The position numbers and the translations under genes were made by a program. Shown here in pieces: positions 33,971 to 41,828 of a stretch of 64,000 bases of DNA. Each line of letters begins with the position of its first letter. Positions within the stretch are counted from its first letter, which is position 1. This stretch comes from JARDZU01 sp963730285 (lineage in GTDB: Bacteria > Actinomycetota > Acidimicrobiia > Spongiisociales > ZC4RG35). The stretch is taken from assembly GCA_963730285.1 (NCBI GenBank), contig CAVSQY010000002.1, positions 124,001 to 188,000 of the forward strand, read 5' to 3'. Below the pieces are notes generated by a model. It was not told where the DNA came from, did not search any database, and was given only the letters and a program-made list of their open reading frames with translations.

Positions 33971-34894
33971 TCAACCGCCCGTCAGATCGGCAACGGTCAT
34001 ATCGACCGCGTCCTCGGCCACTTCACGAGATCCGAGATGTTCGGCGACGATGTCCTGCACCACTCCCTGGTCCTGGAGATCGTTGAGCACGTTGTTGAAC
34101 GCGTCGCGGAAGCCCTGATCGCGGAAGCCGAAGCCACCACAACCCAGGATCGGGTTGCCTGCCTCGTCCAACGCCGGGAAGCTCTGAAGTGCTTCGAAGC
34201 CGTCCATCACATCAGCATGTTGCGTGACAGTGAGAACCGTTCCGGAAACCGCGTCGACACGGCCGGCGGACAGAGCGTCGTACTGATCTTCGATACCAGC
34301 GAACTCGACTATCTGATCGTCGGGGATCCCGGCCCAGTGGGCATAGTCCACATTCACCGTGCCGGAGGCGACGGCCAGCTTGGCATCAGTGTCTGCCACC
34401 GAGTTGTAGTTGGTCAGGCCAAATGGGTTTCCCTCAGCGACGAGCATCGATTCGTTGATGCAGTAGTCGGGGTCCGAGAAGATGACCTCCTTGGCACGAT
34501 CGGCATTGATGTACATGCCGGCCGCGATCATGTCGAAGTTGCCGGCCTGGAGCCCACCGATCAGCGCGCCGAATTCGACGACCTTGGCCTCCATGTTGTC
34601 GATGCCCAATTCCGAGAGCACCGCCTTGGCCACTTCGGGGGCCTCGCCGGTGACCTCACCGGTGGCCTCGTCCTCATACCCGTAAGGGATCTCGTTTGCG
34701 ATCCCCACGGTGATCGTTCCGGAGTCCTGTAGCTCCTGGAGCAGACCCGTTTCACCGCCGTCGGAGCCTGTGTCGCCACCGGCAGTCGTGGTGGTGTCAC
34801 CGCCGCTGCCACCACCACAGGCCGCCAAAACCATGGCCATCACAGCCACAATCGAGGCAACGCGCAGCGCCATTTGGCGCCTCTTGATTCGCAT
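33971..34894 (-). CDS. ehuB: Ectoine/hydroxyectoine-binding lipoprotein EhuB
   Basis: A 307-residue solute-binding protein of the polar amino acid type. It has a twin lysine/arginine start, a hydrophobic helix and the lipobox VLAAC, then a Gly/Thr linker. The mature protein begins near GTITVGIANEIPYGYEDEATG, and EVTGEAPEVAKAVLSELGI, FGALIGGLQAGNFDMIAAGMYINADRA and FSDPDYCINESMLVAEGNPFGL follow; these closely resemble EhuB as I remember it (GxAPDVA, GAMIPGLQAGRxD, KPERC). It captures ectoine outside the membrane for the permeases. First gene of the minus operon, divergent from gntR. Confidence 0.88.
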   Translation of the reverse strand: MRIKRRQMALRVASIVAVMAMVLAACGGGSGGDTTTTAGGDTGSDGGETGLLQELQDSGTITVGIANEIPYGYEDEATGEVTGEAPEVAKAVLSELGIDNMEAKVVEFGALIGGLQAGNFDMIAAGMYINADRAKEVIFSDPDYCINESMLVAEGNPFGLTNYNSVADTDAKLAVASGTVNVDYAHWAGIPDDQIVEFAGIEDQYDALSAGRVDAVSGTVLTVTQHADVMDGFEALQSFPALDEAGNPILGCGGFGFRDQGFRDAFNNVLNDLQDQGVVQDIVAEHLGSREVAEDAVDMTVADLTGG

Positions 34895-35169
34895 TGTTTT
34901 CCTCCTCGTGTTCCTCGGTTTACGTCGGGCTGTCGAGCAGACCCAGACATGCACATGCGACCGATGAGGAGGTGTGCCCACGCAGAGAGGACTCCGTCGG
35001 CAAAGCGGGGCACGTCATGTCCCGAATAGCCTCGTTGCCGCCCCTGATTGATCCTCCTCCAATCGCTGTGGCCGATTGTAACCAGATTGTTTACGAGCTG
35101 TCTACAGAGTGTCTACAGTTTAGGTATCTCACAACCGGTATCCGAGCCCAGAACGACGAGGTTCATTGA
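34895..35169. promoter_or_regulatory. Divergent control region of the ectoine operons
   Basis: This 275-base gap between ehuB (-) and gntR (+) codes for nothing obvious. Near the gntR side TGTCTACAG occurs twice, at 35099-35107 and 35110-35118, eleven bases (one helical turn) apart. Each contains TGT-N2-ACA, a small inverted repeat like FCD-type GntR half-operators. TTGTAACCAGATTGTTTACGA (about 35077-35096) next to it is a third, weaker TGT-type copy. A GntR dimer binding here could switch both operons. I could not identify convincing -10 boxes. Confidence 0.5.
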
Positions 35170-35868
35170 ATGACAACCCGACCCACCAAGGAGGAGATTC
35201 ATGCGGATCTCCGTGAGCAGATACTCCTGCTCGACCTCCCCGCCGGCGCCCGTCTCCGTGAAGAGAAGCTCGCCGAGCATTTCGGGGTGAGTCGCGGGCC
35301 GATCCGCGAGGTCCTCGGCCGTCTCGAATTCGAAGGTCTGGTGGAGCAGGTACCGGGAGCCGGGGCACGTGTCTCACACCTGGACACCAAGGCCCTGCGT
35401 GACGTCTGGGCGGTCCGGCTGCGTCTGGCCGAGCTCGTGGGCGACTTCGTTCGCCTGCCCGCCTCTGCAACCGTCATCGAAAAGGTGGAACATTTGCGCA
35501 CAGGGCTGGAGCAGGTCAGCCAGAGTCGTGACATGAGGGCCCTCGGCGCCCTCTACAACCGGTATCACGAGTCGATGCTTGCCGTCGTCGACAATGCCGC
35601 CCTGGCACGCATACAGGACCTGCTCTATGTGCAGACGGCCCGTGTCTGGATGCAATTCCTCCCGGAGATGGACCTCGACAAGGAGATAGCGGTCATGGAG
35701 GAGGAAGTGGTCCAAACCCTCGAGGCGCTTCGCGGTGACTCGGGAGAGGTCCTGGCCGGGATCCGCGTCGATCACATGAACCGGCTGCTCAGCCGTTTCA
35801 ACCTGCGCATGACCACATTCCCCAGGTTTCCGGCACGAGCAGACGCCACAGACCGAGGAGGCACCTGA
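35170..35868 (+). CDS. GntR-family (FCD) transcriptional regulator
   Basis: A 232-residue regulator. The N-terminal winged helix-turn-helix contains GARLREEKLAEHFGVSRGPIREVLGRLEFEGLVEQVPGAGARV (about residues 25-70), the standard GntR motif. The C-terminal helical FCD effector domain (about 75-215) has RLRLAELVGDFV and the metal/effector residues pattern with Tyr-His-Glu (YNRYHESML). It is divergent from ehuB and is the first gene of the plus operon, its stop overlapping the next start (TGATG). It probably senses ectoine or a breakdown product such as N-acetyl-diaminobutyrate. Canonical ectoine regulators (EnuR/MocR, AsnC/DoeX) are different families. Confidence 0.85.
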   Translation: MTTRPTKEEIHADLREQILLLDLPAGARLREEKLAEHFGVSRGPIREVLGRLEFEGLVEQVPGAGARVSHLDTKALRDVWAVRLRLAELVGDFVRLPASATVIEKVEHLRTGLEQVSQSRDMRALGALYNRYHESMLAVVDNAALARIQDLLYVQTARVWMQFLPEMDLDKEIAVMEEEVVQTLEALRGDSGEVLAGIRVDHMNRLLSRFNLRMTTFPRFPARADATDRGGT

Positions 35869-37049
35869 TGACCGAAAGACACGACGCTCCCGGGACAATC
35901 GCGGTCTGGGGCGGTGAAGACCGCTATCTGGTCGACCGCGCCACACAGGTGCCCGTGGTGCACAGCGTTGCGTATGGCTACGACGACCTCGACGAGTGGA
36001 TCGACGTTGCTCTCGGGCGCGCCAAGGGCCACATATACGGGCGCAACACCAATCCAACCGTGGACGTGTTCGAACAGAAAGTCCGTCTTCTGGAGTCCGC
36101 CGAGGCCGTCACGTCGGCCTCGACCGGCATGGCCGCCATCTCCAACACGATCTACGCGTTGGTTCGACCGGGGCGACGGGTGATCAGCGTCAAAGACACC
36201 TACGGGGGCACCAGCAAGGTCTTCACCCACTTCCTTCCCGAGTACGGCGTGGAGACCGTCCTGTGCGACACCACCGATTTCGAAGCAATCGAGAACGCCA
36301 TAGCCGGAGGTTGCGACCTTCTCTATTTGGAGACCCCGACCAATCCGACCCTCAAGGTGCTGGATCTGAGCCGGCTGATCGGCGCGGGTCACGAACAAGG
36401 TGCGGTCGTCGTAGTCGATAACACGTTCGCAACGCCGATCAATCAAAGCCCGTTGGCTCTCGGGGCGGATCTGGTGGTTCACAGCGCCACCAAGTTCCTG
36501 GGTGGCCATGCCGACGCCTTGGGCGGAGTGGTGGTTGGCTCACCCGACTTGATCGCCAAGATCTTCCACTATCGGGAGATCAACGGGGCCACGCTCCATC
36601 CCATGGCGGCATACCTCCTGTTGAGGGGGATGAAGACGCTGCACCTGAGGATCGCCCGGCAGAACGAGAGCGCCCAGCAGATCGCTGAGTATCTCGAGGG
36701 ACATCCCAAGGTGGCCACTGTGAACTATCCCGGTCTTTCGTCTCATCCCGGGCACGAAATCGCCAGACGCCAGATGCGAGGGTTTGGTGGCATGCTCAGC
36801 TTCAGCCTCGGCGAAGACCTCGAGCCGGTGAGAAAGTTCCTGCCTCGTCTCAGGTTGGCCCATGCCGCGGCCAATCTGGGGTCGGTCGAGACGACGATCG
36901 GGCCACCCGCCACGACGAGCCACGTCGAGGTCCCGAAGGAGGACCGGGCAGCACTGGGGATCCCGGAGGGATTGATCCGATACTCCACCGGAATCGAAGA
37001 GGTCGCTGACTTGCTCGCCGATCTCGACCAGGCGTTGGCGGCGATCTGA
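35868..37049 (+). CDS. Cys/Met-metabolism (trans-sulfuration) family PLP enzyme
   Basis: A 393-residue fold-type I PLP enzyme of the cystathionine gamma-synthase/lyase family. YGRNTNPTVDVFEQKV, STGMAAISNTIYALVRPG, DTYGGTSKVF, LLYLETPTNPTLKVLD, VVVDNTFATP and VVHSATKFLGGHADALGG (PLP lysine Lys209) are all in place, and the C-terminal LVRYSTGIEE is given as LIRYSTGIEEVADLL. It is the second gene of the plus operon, with no methionine genes nearby. Such enzymes do gamma- or beta-elimination and replacement; in this setting I infer action on a four-carbon amino acid made from ectoine (homoserine, O-acyl-homoserine or diaminobutyrate). Exact reaction unknown. Confidence 0.82.
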   Translation: MTERHDAPGTIAVWGGEDRYLVDRATQVPVVHSVAYGYDDLDEWIDVALGRAKGHIYGRNTNPTVDVFEQKVRLLESAEAVTSASTGMAAISNTIYALVRPGRRVISVKDTYGGTSKVFTHFLPEYGVETVLCDTTDFEAIENAIAGGCDLLYLETPTNPTLKVLDLSRLIGAGHEQGAVVVVDNTFATPINQSPLALGADLVVHSATKFLGGHADALGGVVVGSPDLIAKIFHYREINGATLHPMAAYLLLRGMKTLHLRIARQNESAQQIAEYLEGHPKVATVNYPGLSSHPGHEIARRQMRGFGGMLSFSLGEDLEPVRKFLPRLRLAHAAANLGSVETTIGPPATTSHVEVPKEDRAALGIPEGLIRYSTGIEEVADLLADLDQALAAI

Positions 37050-38072
37050 TTGGGACTCGAGCAGAGAGTCGCCATAGCCGGGTTCGGCAACGTGGGGCAG
37101 GCCGTGACAAGACTCGTCGCCGGGGGTCATCCGGCCACGAATGGGATCTCGGTCGTCGCCGTGAGCGACCCCCGGTTTGGCACGGTGGTGTCGAGAGACC
37201 CCCTGGATCCCGAAGAGCTCCTCGAGGCCACCGACGGCGATGGGTTCGCTGGGCTTCCCGGGTACTTGCCCGAGGCCGATGTCCTCGACGCGATCGCCAA
37301 GGTCGATGCAGACACCCTGATCGAGCTCACCTTCACCGATCTCGTGACTGGCGAGCCGGCGACCACCCACATCAAGACGGCACTCGAGACCGGTCTCAAC
37401 GTTTCGACGACCAACAAAGGCCCGATCGCCCTCCATCTGGACGAACTGGAGAAGATGGCCGAGGCCAATGACGTGGTACTGGCTTTCGAGGGAACGGTCA
37501 TGAGTGGTGCCCCGACGGTGCTGGTGAGCAGAGAATCGATACGAGGGGCCGGGTTCAAGGCTGCTCTGGGCATCCTGAACGGGACCACCAACTACATCAT
37601 CAGCCGGATGGAAAGCGGCTCCAGCTTCGACCGAGCGCTGTCCGATGCCCAAGAACACGGATATGCCGAGGCGGATCCCGCTGGGGACATCGAGGGCCTC
37701 GATGCCGCCGGGAAGCTGGTGATCCTGGCCAGGATCCTGACCGGCGAGGTGATTCCCATCGATGCGGTTGAGCGCACGTCACTGAGAGCTCTCACTGCCG
37801 AAGACGTCGCTGCAGCGAAGTCAGCAGGCCAACGCTGGAGGTATCTGGCCTCACTGACGCGGGAGGAGGGCGGATGGAAGGCGAGAGTAGAGCCTCGCCT
37901 GGTCGAGTCGGCCCATCCCCTTGCGGCGGTCGGTGGGCCCACAAACGCAATCACGTACGAGACCGAGCTCTTGGGTGAGGTGACCCTTGTGGGACCAGGC
38001 GCTGGACGAACCGAGACCGCCTACGCGGTTCTCAGCGACCTCCACCAGATCACAACGGGGAGAAGGCGATGA
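37050..38072 (+). CDS. Homoserine dehydrogenase-like oxidoreductase
   Basis: A 340-residue protein with an N-terminal Rossmann motif (VAIAGFGNVGQAV) and the homoserine dehydrogenase catalytic part: TTNKGPIALHLDEL, FEGTVMSGAP, LGILNGTTNYIISRM (177-183) and GYAEADPAGDIEGLDAAGKLVILA, with the family Asp and Lys. It lacks the C-terminal ACT domain of feedback-regulated enzymes. The start is TTG at 37050, directly after the previous stop. In a catabolic operon it could interconvert aspartate semialdehyde (a known ectoine breakdown product) and homoserine, feeding the neighbouring PLP enzyme. That is an inference. Confidence 0.83.
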   Translation: MGLEQRVAIAGFGNVGQAVTRLVAGGHPATNGISVVAVSDPRFGTVVSRDPLDPEELLEATDGDGFAGLPGYLPEADVLDAIAKVDADTLIELTFTDLVTGEPATTHIKTALETGLNVSTTNKGPIALHLDELEKMAEANDVVLAFEGTVMSGAPTVLVSRESIRGAGFKAALGILNGTTNYIISRMESGSSFDRALSDAQEHGYAEADPAGDIEGLDAAGKLVILARILTGEVIPIDAVERTSLRALTAEDVAAAKSAGQRWRYLASLTREEGGWKARVEPRLVESAHPLAAVGGPTNAITYETELLGEVTLVGPGAGRTETAYAVLSDLHQITTGRRR

Positions 38073-39499
38073 GACGGATGCTGCTCAATGGCGAATGGGT
38101 GGAGAGAGACGATTCCATTGCAGTGGTGAATCCCGAGACCTTCGCGGAGATCGATCAGGTTCCCGCTGCTGTCCTCGACGACGTCGAGCACGCCGTCCGA
38201 GGCTCCGGCCAGGCGCTCGAGAGCCCACTCCCGGGCCATGAGCGAGCACGCATACTCAATGTGGCCGCGGACGAGCTGATGGCCTCGTTGGAAGAGGCAG
38301 CGCGCCTCATCGCAACCGAGGGAATCAAGACGATCACCGAGGCCAGGGCGGAGGCGCGACGCGCGGTTGCCACCCTCCGTCTGTCAGCCGAGGAGGCGAC
38401 GAGGATTTCGGGTCGGACCCTCAACTTGGACCAGTATCCGTCGGGGGCGGGTCGATTTGGCCTCACCGTTCGCCAGCCATTGGGAATCATCGGCGCGATC
38501 ACGCCCTTCAACGATCCCTTGAATCTCGTGGCCCACAAGATCGGCCCCGCAATCGCCGCCGGGAACGCAGTGATCCTAAAACCCGACAGCAACACGCCGC
38601 TCAGCGGGCTATTCCTCGCAGAGAAGCTGATGGCAGCGGGTCTGCCGTCCGGCTGGCTCCAAGTCCTCACCGGGAGGGGCGCCATCATCGGCGATGCGAT
38701 CGTGACTCACCCGGAGGTCAAGATGGTCAGTTTCACTGGCGGGGTCAGAGCCGGTCGGGCGATCATGTCACGGGCCGGGCTCAAGCGGGTCCAGATGGAG
38801 CTGGGTGCGAACAATCCAGTCATTGTCGATCACGACGCCGACCTCCAACTGGCCACCGAGCGCATAGGTTCGGGTGCATTCTGGGCGGCCGGCCAGAATT
38901 GCCTTCATGTGCAACGGGTGTACGCCCACGAGCGAATATACGACGATCTGCTGGCCGGCCTGGCCAAGTACGCCGAATCACTCGATCTCGGGCCCAAGTT
39001 GAGCGAGGACAGTGACATGGGCCCGCTGATCGACGGCAGCGCCCTGCGGCGTGTGGCATCCATAGTCCAGGATGCAGTGGATTCCGGGGCACGGCTGGTG
39101 ACCGGCGGCGAGGCGCAGGGGCCGGTCTTCCAGCCCACCTTGATCGTGGATGCGCCTGCGGGGAGCCGAGCCCTGACAGAGGAGATCTATGGGCCGGTCA
39201 CACTGGTTGCACCATTCGAAGACCTCGATCAGGCCATCGACTCGGCGAACGACACGGAGTACGGGCTGCAGGGCGCCATCTTCACCGACAACATCGGGAC
39301 GGCTCTCACCACAGCTGCCCGTCTCAGGACGGGTGGAGTGATGATCAACGAGTCGACCGACTTTCGAATCGATGCGATGCCGTTCGGCGGTCTCGGCGCC
39401 AGCGGTCTCGGCCGGGAGGGGGTCTCCTACGCCGTCCAGGCCATGACCGACCCCAAAGTCATCGCCTTCTCATCGGTCGAGGTCCCGGGGCTGGGCTGA
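38069..39499 (+). CDS. NAD(P)-dependent aldehyde dehydrogenase (possible DoeC role)
   Basis: A 476-residue aldehyde dehydrogenase. It has GIIGAITPFNDPLNLVAHKIGPAIAAGNAVILKPDSNTP, FTGGVRAGRAI (cofactor Gly motif), QMELGANNPVIV (catalytic Glu) and WAAGQNCLHVQ (nucleophile Cys), ending with FGGLGASGLGREGVSYAV. It starts with ATG overlapping the previous stop by four bases, after an AGAAGG ribosome binding site. In ectoine degradation DoeC oxidises aspartate semialdehyde to aspartate; position in the operon makes this the best candidate. It is family-level certain, substrate inferred. Confidence 0.88.
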   Translation: MRRMLLNGEWVERDDSIAVVNPETFAEIDQVPAAVLDDVEHAVRGSGQALESPLPGHERARILNVAADELMASLEEAARLIATEGIKTITEARAEARRAVATLRLSAEEATRISGRTLNLDQYPSGAGRFGLTVRQPLGIIGAITPFNDPLNLVAHKIGPAIAAGNAVILKPDSNTPLSGLFLAEKLMAAGLPSGWLQVLTGRGAIIGDAIVTHPEVKMVSFTGGVRAGRAIMSRAGLKRVQMELGANNPVIVDHDADLQLATERIGSGAFWAAGQNCLHVQRVYAHERIYDDLLAGLAKYAESLDLGPKLSEDSDMGPLIDGSALRRVASIVQDAVDSGARLVTGGEAQGPVFQPTLIVDAPAGSRALTEEIYGPVTLVAPFEDLDQAIDSANDTEYGLQGAIFTDNIGTALTTAARLRTGGVMINESTDFRIDAMPFGGLGASGLGREGVSYAVQAMTDPKVIAFSSVEVPGLG

Positions 39500-40485
39500 T
39501 GGGCGAGATCCGGGTTCTGACCGAGACCGATCTCCGCCGTGCAGTTCAACTCGGGGACGGGGAACTGAATGCAATCGAGGCCGTCTACCCGATCATCAGC
39601 GACGGGCGAGGGTCGATGCCGCCGATCATGCGGATAGAGGTTCCCGAACGCAACGGTGAGATCGACATCAAGTCCGCATACTTGCCCGGATACCCGGGAA
39701 TCGCGGTGAAACTCTCAGCAGGGTTTTTCGACAACCCCCGGCTCGGTCTCCCCAGTCTGGGCGGTCTGATGGTGGTGCTAGACGCCGAGACCGGTCTCCC
39801 ACGCTGCGCCCTGTTCGACAACGGGTACCTGACCGACCTCCGCACCGGGCTGGCTGGAGCCGTCGCCGCGAAGCACCTGGCCGATCCGAATGCCACGATC
39901 GCTGCCATCTTTGGCGCCGGAGCGCAGGCCCGCATCCAGCTCGAGGCCCTGCAACTGGTGCGGAAACTCGAGAAGGCCTTCATATGGAGCCGCCGACCGG
40001 AACAAGCCACATTGTTGGCAGGTCAACTGGCCACGACCCTGGGCATACCCGTCGAGGCGACGGTGGACCCGATCCGGGCGGTGGCCATGGCCCAGATACT
40101 GGTTACGACGACACCTGCGACCGCTCCGTTGGTGACCGGCGCCATGCTCCACGACGGCCTGCACATCACGGCGATCGGATCGGACGCCGAGACCAAGCAG
40201 GAGCTCGATGTTGAGGTCATCGAAGGCGCCGACCTGTTCGTCTGTGACAGTGTCTCCCAGAGCCGGCGCCTCGGGGAGCTCCGTGCCGCGATCGCATCGG
40301 GATTCGAAGTGTCGAGGGCAGTCGAGCTCGGGCATGTGATCTCGGGCAAGAAGGCGGGACGCACCAACGCGAGGTCCATCACCATCTGCGATCTGACCGG
40401 GACCGGCGCCCAAGACACAGCCATCGCCTCGTTGGCGATGGAACGCTGTCATCAGACGGGGGCCGGAATCACCATTGAGACCTGA
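39499..40485 (+). CDS. eutC: EutC-like ornithine cyclodeaminase-family protein
   Basis: A 328-residue NAD-dependent protein of the ornithine cyclodeaminase/mu-crystallin family. DIKSAYLPGYPGIAVKLSAGF carries the substrate lysine, LFDNGYLTDLRTGLAGAVAAKHLA and AIFGAGAQARIQLEAL the nucleotide site, and ITICDLTGTGAQDTAIA the C-terminal motif. EutC is one of the hydroxyectoine-specific genes and is thought to reduce or rearrange an imine intermediate produced by EutB. Here it is followed at once by a eutB copy (11-base overlap), as in known hydroxyectoine clusters. Start overlaps the ALDH stop by one base. Confidence 0.86.
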   Translation: MGEIRVLTETDLRRAVQLGDGELNAIEAVYPIISDGRGSMPPIMRIEVPERNGEIDIKSAYLPGYPGIAVKLSAGFFDNPRLGLPSLGGLMVVLDAETGLPRCALFDNGYLTDLRTGLAGAVAAKHLADPNATIAAIFGAGAQARIQLEALQLVRKLEKAFIWSRRPEQATLLAGQLATTLGIPVEATVDPIRAVAMAQILVTTTPATAPLVTGAMLHDGLHITAIGSDAETKQELDVEVIEGADLFVCDSVSQSRRLGELRAAIASGFEVSRAVELGHVISGKKAGRTNARSITICDLTGTGAQDTAIASLAMERCHQTGAGITIET

Positions 40486-41512
40486 TCGCCCCACTTCAGC
40501 GGCCGACATCGGGGAGGCTCTGCTCCGCGTCGCTCCGTACGTCCGGAAGACACCGGCGATCCCCTCCGCCGGTCTCGCCAAGATCATCGGGACGGAGACA
40601 CGACTCAAGCTCGAGACATTGCAGCCCACAGGAAGCTTCAAGGTGCGGGGTGCGGCCGCCAAGATCCTTGGCCTCGACGAGCGTAAGCGCCACCGGGGCG
40701 TCGTGACCGCCTCCACCGGCAATCACGGCAGAGCGGTGGCCCACGTGGCAAAGAGGCTCGGGATCCCCGTAGTGATATGCGTCTCCGAGAACGTCCCTGC
40801 GGGCAAGGTGGCAGCGCTGGAGTCGATGGGCTGTGAGATCCGCATCGCCGGAAGATCGCAGGCGGAGGCGTTGGAAATCGCGGCCGCGGTGGCAGACGAC
40901 AGCGGGTCGACACTGGTGCACCCCTTTGATGACCGCGAGGTCATCGCGGGCCAGGGCACGATCGGCCTCGAACTCCTCGAGCAGGCTCCCGAGGCGACGG
41001 ACGTGATCGTCCCACTCTCGGGGGGAGGGTTGATCTCTGGAATCGGTCTCGCAGTGAAGAGCCTCAGCCCGTCGACTCGGGTCGTAGGTGTCTCGATGAG
41101 CCGATCGGCAGCCATGAAAGCCAGTCTCGACGCAGGCAATCCGGTCAGCCTCCCCGAACAGCCCACTCTCGCAGACAGCCTCCAAGGCGACATAGGCGCC
41201 GACAATCGGTTCACGCTTCGCATGGTTCAATCCCTCGTCGACGAGATAGTCCTGGTCGAGGAGGGGGAGATCTGGGAGGCGATGATGTGGGCGTACTGGG
41301 CCCATGGCCTCGTGCTCGAGGGCGGCGGAGCGGTCGGCCTTGCCGCCCTGCTTGCTGAAAAGATCAGGCCGGCCGGCATGGCTACCGTCATCTGCTCAGG
41401 CCGCAATCTCGAGTCGGGTCACCTCGAAGGGTTGCAGCGAGGACACCGAGACCCCCCGCCCGTAGCACCGGAGCCAACCGCCATGGACTTAGAGTCGACT
41501 CATGTCACCTGA
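40475..41512 (+). CDS. eutB: EutB-like PLP threonine dehydratase-family enzyme (copy 2)
   Basis: A 345-residue relative of the enzyme at 29418-30425. The PLP lysine is Lys56 in PTGSFKVRGAAAKIL; STGNHGRAVAHVAKRLGIPVVICVSENVP and PLSGGGLISGIGLAVK follow. There is no ACT domain. The start is TTG at 40475, overlapping the eutC stop by 11 bases; no better start exists. This copy, paired with eutC, best fits the hydroxyectoine-specific EutB. The last ~30 residues run past the usual family end and overlap the following small gene by 11 bases. Confidence 0.84.
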   Translation: MRPDRPTSAADIGEALLRVAPYVRKTPAIPSAGLAKIIGTETRLKLETLQPTGSFKVRGAAAKILGLDERKRHRGVVTASTGNHGRAVAHVAKRLGIPVVICVSENVPAGKVAALESMGCEIRIAGRSQAEALEIAAAVADDSGSTLVHPFDDREVIAGQGTIGLELLEQAPEATDVIVPLSGGGLISGIGLAVKSLSPSTRVVGVSMSRSAAMKASLDAGNPVSLPEQPTLADSLQGDIGADNRFTLRMVQSLVDEIVLVEEGEIWEAMMWAYWAHGLVLEGGGAVGLAALLAEKIRPAGMATVICSGRNLESGHLEGLQRGHRDPPPVAPEPTAMDLESTHVT

Positions 41513-41798
41513 CAACGGCGACTCGTTCGAGGCCCTGATCCCGGGCGAGGGCACACCAGAGCCAGATGCACCCGCTCCCAGCTCGGGTTTGGCCTGGGGA
41601 GCCATCTTCATACTCCTGTTCGTCGCCCTGGTCGTCGTCTTTGCCATCCAGAACACCCGCAATGTCTCGATCGACTTCCTCTGGATGTCAGGCAATTTCT
41701 CCTTGGCACTCGTGATTCTGGTCACGACGGGCATCACCATCCTGGTCACCGAGGTCGTCGGCCTCATTTATCGCCGGAGACGCCGGAAGAGGCTCTAG
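41502..41798 (+). CDS. LapA-domain small membrane protein
   Basis: A 98-residue protein with two membrane helices (WGAIFILLFVALVVVFAIQNT and LALVILVTTGITILVTEVVGLIY) separated by RNVSIDFLWMSGNFS, the LapA/DUF1049 pattern. The first 30 residues are acidic and Pro-rich; the end is a basic RRRRRKRL tail that should stay in the cytoplasm. Function unknown; homologues are involved in lipopolysaccharide assembly only in Gram-negatives. It overlaps the 3' end of eutB but is unlikely to belong to that pathway. Confidence 0.75.
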   Translation: MSPDNGDSFEALIPGEGTPEPDAPAPSSGLAWGAIFILLFVALVVVFAIQNTRNVSIDFLWMSGNFSLALVILVTTGITILVTEVVGLIYRRRRRKRL

Positions 41799-41828
41799 AC
41801 CCGACCACTCCGAGGCGCTTGAAGCTGA

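Noticed and set aside
35374..37658. Long minus-strand ORFs opposite gntR, the PLP enzyme and the homoserine-dehydrogenase-like gene
   Set aside because: High-GC shadow frames with no recognisable motif; the plus-strand proteins carry full family signatures.
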